Positions 5,757 to 10,793 of a stretch of 10,793 nucleotides of DNA are shown here, piece after piece. Position numbers and translations under genes: made by a program. Where the stretch lies: the NCBI GenBank assembly GCA_036676355.1, contig JAKFDA010000044.1:1-10793 (forward strand), read 5' to 3'. The DNA comes from ZC4RG42 sp036676355. GTDB taxonomy: Bacteria; Pseudomonadota; Gammaproteobacteria; Burkholderiales; SG8-39. The notes below the pieces were generated by a model. It searched no databases. It had not been told where the DNA came from and saw nothing but the letters and a program-made list of their open reading frames with translations. How positions within the stretch are numbered: the stretch's first letter is position 1; each line of letters starts with the position of its first letter.

Positions 5757-6584
5757 TCAGGCTGCGCGCCGCCGCCCCGCGCATTTCGGGCATGACACGC
5801 CGAATTCGTAATCCGGCGACTGCTGGTCTTCGATGCTCAACACTTCCTGGCACGCATAGCACTGCGTCGTGCAGGTTTCCTTGAGTCCGGCATCGAGCGC
5901 GACGCGCTTGTCGAAAACGAAGCACTCCCCCTCGTAATGCGCGTTGCCGCATTCCTCGAAGTATTTGAGGATGCCGCCGTCGAGTTGGTAGACGTTCTCG
6001 AAGCCCGCATCGAGCATGTAGGGCGCGGCTTTTTCGCAGCGGATGCCGCCGGTGCAGAAGGTGACGATGGTCTTGTCGCGCCACGCTTCGGCGCGTTGCT
6101 GCACTTCAGCCGGAAATTGTGAGAAGGAAACGAGCCCGAATTCCTGCGCGCCCTTGAAGGTGCCGATTTGCACTTCGAATCGATTGCGCGTGTCGAGCAA
6201 CACGATGTCGCGGCCCTCGTCGAGCCAGCGCTTCAATTCCCGCGGCGCAACGCGCGGGGCCGGTTGGCGTGCGGGGCGCACGTCCGGCTGGTTCATGGTG
6301 ATGATCTCGCGCTTCAGCTTGACGAGCATGCGATTGAACGGCTGCTCGTCGGAGAGGCTGCGCTTGATCGGCATGCCGGCGAAGCGCGCATCGGCCAGTA
6401 GAAATGCGAGAAATGCTTCCGTGCGCGCGGGTTCGCCGGCGAGAAACAGGTTGATGCCTTCCGGCGCCAGCAGAATCGTGCCCTTGAGCCCGTGCGCGCG
6501 CGTCGCTTCGCGCAATTCGGCGCGCAACTTCGGCAGATCATCCAGATCGACGAACTTATAGGCGGCAATGTTGAGTACGGGCAT
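5757..6584 (-). CDS. trhO: tRNA uridine(34) hydroxylase TrhO (UPF0176, rhodanese-like, short form)
   Basis: TrhO uses molecular oxygen to hydroxylate uridine 34 of certain tRNAs, a step toward cmo5U/mo5U wobble modifications; older annotations call it a rhodanese-related sulfurtransferase. The 275-residue product has an N-terminal acylphosphatase-like domain (about 1-95, with KGTILLAPEGIN at 34-45), then a rhodanese domain with LLDTRNRFEVQIGTF (129-143) and the active loop CTGGIRCEK (177-185, Cys177 and Cys183). It ends in a Cys-rich tail with Cys238, Cys242-x2-Cys245 and Cys265-x2-Cys268, which may bind a metal. E. coli TrhO is about 350 residues, so this is the compact form lacking the long C-terminal extension. 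The ATG at 6584 gives the standard MPVLNIAAYKF start. No clear Shine-Dalgarno sequence is seen. It is divergent from dnaE and convergent with purM, so it is probably transcribed alone from a promoter near 6616. Confidence 0.95.
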   Translation of the reverse strand: MPVLNIAAYKFVDLDDLPKLRAELREATRAHGLKGTILLAPEGINLFLAGEPARTEAFLAFLLADARFAGMPIKRSLSDEQPFNRMLVKLKREIITMNQPDVRPARQPAPRVAPRELKRWLDEGRDIVLLDTRNRFEVQIGTFKGAQEFGLVSFSQFPAEVQQRAEAWRDKTIVTFCTGGIRCEKAAPYMLDAGFENVYQLDGGILKYFEECGNAHYEGECFVFDKRVALDAGLKETCTTQCYACQEVLSIEDQQSPDYEFGVSCPKCAGRRRAA

Positions 6585-6615
6585 GCGCGGACAGCGGAAC
6601 GTTGAGAAGGGTGCG

Positions 6616-6621
6616 ATTTTA
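6616..6621 (-). promoter_or_regulatory. Candidate -10 box of trhO
   Basis: The minus strand reads GGTAAAATCG; TAAAAT matches TATAAT at five of six positions and lies 31 bases upstream of the ATG, giving a leader of about 24 bases. No good -35 hexamer is at standard spacing. Confidence 0.4.
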
Positions 6622-6703
6622 CCGTTCTAACGGCGAAGTGCGCGCGACCGCCGGCGAATCGCAACGGGCGTGCGCCATCGCAGCCGGAAGGGCGTCGTTG
6701 CGA

Positions 6704-6712
6704 TGCTAGAAT
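6704..6712 (+). promoter_or_regulatory. Candidate extended -10 promoter of dnaE
   Basis: TGCTAGAAT combines a TG-N extension with TAGAAT, a common betaproteobacterial promoter core that can work without a strong -35, and none is visible here. Transcription would start near 6719, leaving about 114 bases of leader before the dnaE ATG. It lies in the 248-base divergent gap (6585-6832) shared with trhO. Confidence 0.45.
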
Positions 6713-6832
6713 TTGCCGCCGCTTCAGAATATGCGCTCCGATGGAAACGGGTTCGACACCCGGATCTCGCGAGCATGGATCGGCCACGGCGCTGTCTTTC
6801 CTGTTCCGCACTCAATCTGGCTTTCATCTCCA

Positions 6833-10354
<3,522 letters not shown>

Positions 10355-10360
10355 AGCACA

Positions 10361-10387
10361 ATCGCCGCCGTGTGGCGCAGCGGTGGT
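10361..10387. terminator. Weak hairpin between convergent dnaE and the LPMO-like gene
   Basis: ATCGCCGC (10361-10368) pairs with GCGGTGGT (10380-10387), eight pairs including two G-U on the plus strand, with an 11-base loop. It lies in the 43-base gap between two converging stops. No U-run follows, so termination by this element alone is doubtful. Confidence 0.28.
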
Positions 10388-10397
10388 GCGCGATGAG

Positions 10398-10793
10398 TTA
10401 CTGCTGCTGTTTCGGCCAGCGCGTATCGATCGGCTTCGCCGGATCCGCCGTGATCCGCAGGTCGGCACAGTGGTGATAGGAAAAATCCCCCTGTCGATTC
10501 AAGGCGTGTTCGGCCATCCATTGGATCACCTGCAGCGTGCACTTCTCGCAGTTGATATTCGGAATGTCGATATCGGCTTCGAATGGCGCCGCCGCGGGCG
10601 CGGTATGCGCGAAGAGGCCGTCAGCCAGCAGCGGCGGGCGCGCGGGATTCTGAATGACTGCCGAGACCGACCAGGGGCCGCGTGGCGTCTCCCGGGTTGT
10701 CGTCTCGGGGTCCGGCGGCAATTCGCTGTGGCCGTTGACAGCGAGCGCCACGCGGTAGTGGCCGGGGTGATAAATCATCTCGCGGACTTTCAA
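10398..10793 (-). CDS. SCE4755 family polysaccharide monooxygenase-like protein, C-terminal part (cut by window edge)
   Basis: About 132 C-terminal residues are visible, ending at a TAA (10398-10400); the N-terminus lies beyond the right edge. The fragment contains YHPGHYRVAL, an ELPPDPE segment, PPLLADGLFAHTAP, a CEKCTLQVIQWMAEH block and YHHCADLRI. That combination is how I remember the SCE4755 family, proteins with similarity to lytic copper polysaccharide monooxygenases that usually carry a signal peptide and act outside the cytoplasm. True LPMOs bind copper with an N-terminal His and a second His; the N-terminal one cannot be checked here, and the family's activity is not established as far as I know. 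The conserved His residues (HPGHYR, YHH) and the Cys set (CEKC and HHC) could form metal and disulfide sites. The protein ends in TRWPKQQQ with no membrane anchor. It converges on dnaE with a 43-base gap and is unlikely to be functionally tied to it. Confidence 0.78.
   Translation of the reverse strand: MKVREMIYHPGHYRVALAVNGHSELPPDPETTTRETPRGPWSVSAVIQNPARPPLLADGLFAHTAPAAAPFEADIDIPNINCEKCTLQVIQWMAEHALNRQGDFSYHHCADLRITADPAKPIDTRWPKQQQ

Noticed and set aside
6748..6762. T-arm-like sequence (4-base-pair stem around TTCGACA), suggesting a tRNA remnant or attachment site
   Set aside because: No acceptor stem, anticodon arm or CCA end is found around it, and no integrase or other mobile gene is nearby. 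A 15-base match to a T-arm is easily due to chance.
6713..6832. 40-residue N-terminal extension of DnaE starting at a TTG, or an intermediate ATG at 6731
   Set aside because: DnaE homologues begin close to the FVHL motif, so the ATG at 6833 fits. The putative promoter at 6704-6712 would leave almost no leader for the TTG start.

Overview
The window comes from a GC-rich proteobacterium, most likely a betaproteobacterium (Burkholderiales, Nitrosomonadales or a close relative). The evidence is the strongly GC-biased third codon positions, an E. coli-type replicative polymerase (DnaE1), and a gene order I recall from Burkholderia-type genomes: purM divergent from an AI-2E/PerM-type membrane protein, followed by hda, a HAD-IB phosphatase and pcnB. 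I had no database, so the taxonomic call is inference.

Layout. Positions 1-4318 form one minus-strand gene series, read from right to left: a PerM-like membrane protein, hda (brake on DnaA-dependent initiation), a HAD-IB phosphatase, a FecCD/BtuC-type permease, its ABC ATPase, and the first 25 codons of what looks like pcnB (poly(A) polymerase), cut by the window edge. Gaps are 13, 62 and 43 bases. The permease and ATPase overlap by ATGA, and the ATPase stop overlaps the proposed TTG start of pcnB. The transporter pair therefore sits inside what is normally a housekeeping cluster. The 303-base divergent region 4319-4621 holds a perfect 15-base palindrome, -10-like boxes facing both ways and two leader hairpins before purM, which has no ATG start.

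Positions 4622-5662 encode purM (purine synthesis, plus strand). It converges on trhO (tRNA U34 hydroxylase of the rhodanese superfamily, minus strand, 5757-6584), with a strong hairpin between the two. trhO is divergent from dnaE (6833-10354, plus strand), the catalytic alpha subunit of DNA polymerase III. dnaE converges on the C-terminal part of a minus-strand gene that looks like the SCE4755 family of polysaccharide-monooxygenase-like proteins and runs off the right edge.

Most genes are housekeeping: replication and its control, RNA metabolism, purine synthesis and tRNA modification. No CRISPR array, insertion sequence, phage gene, rRNA or tRNA was seen. The points most worth following are the transporter genes inside the hda-pcnB cluster, the structured purM leader and its palindrome, and the poorly characterised LPMO-like protein at the right edge.
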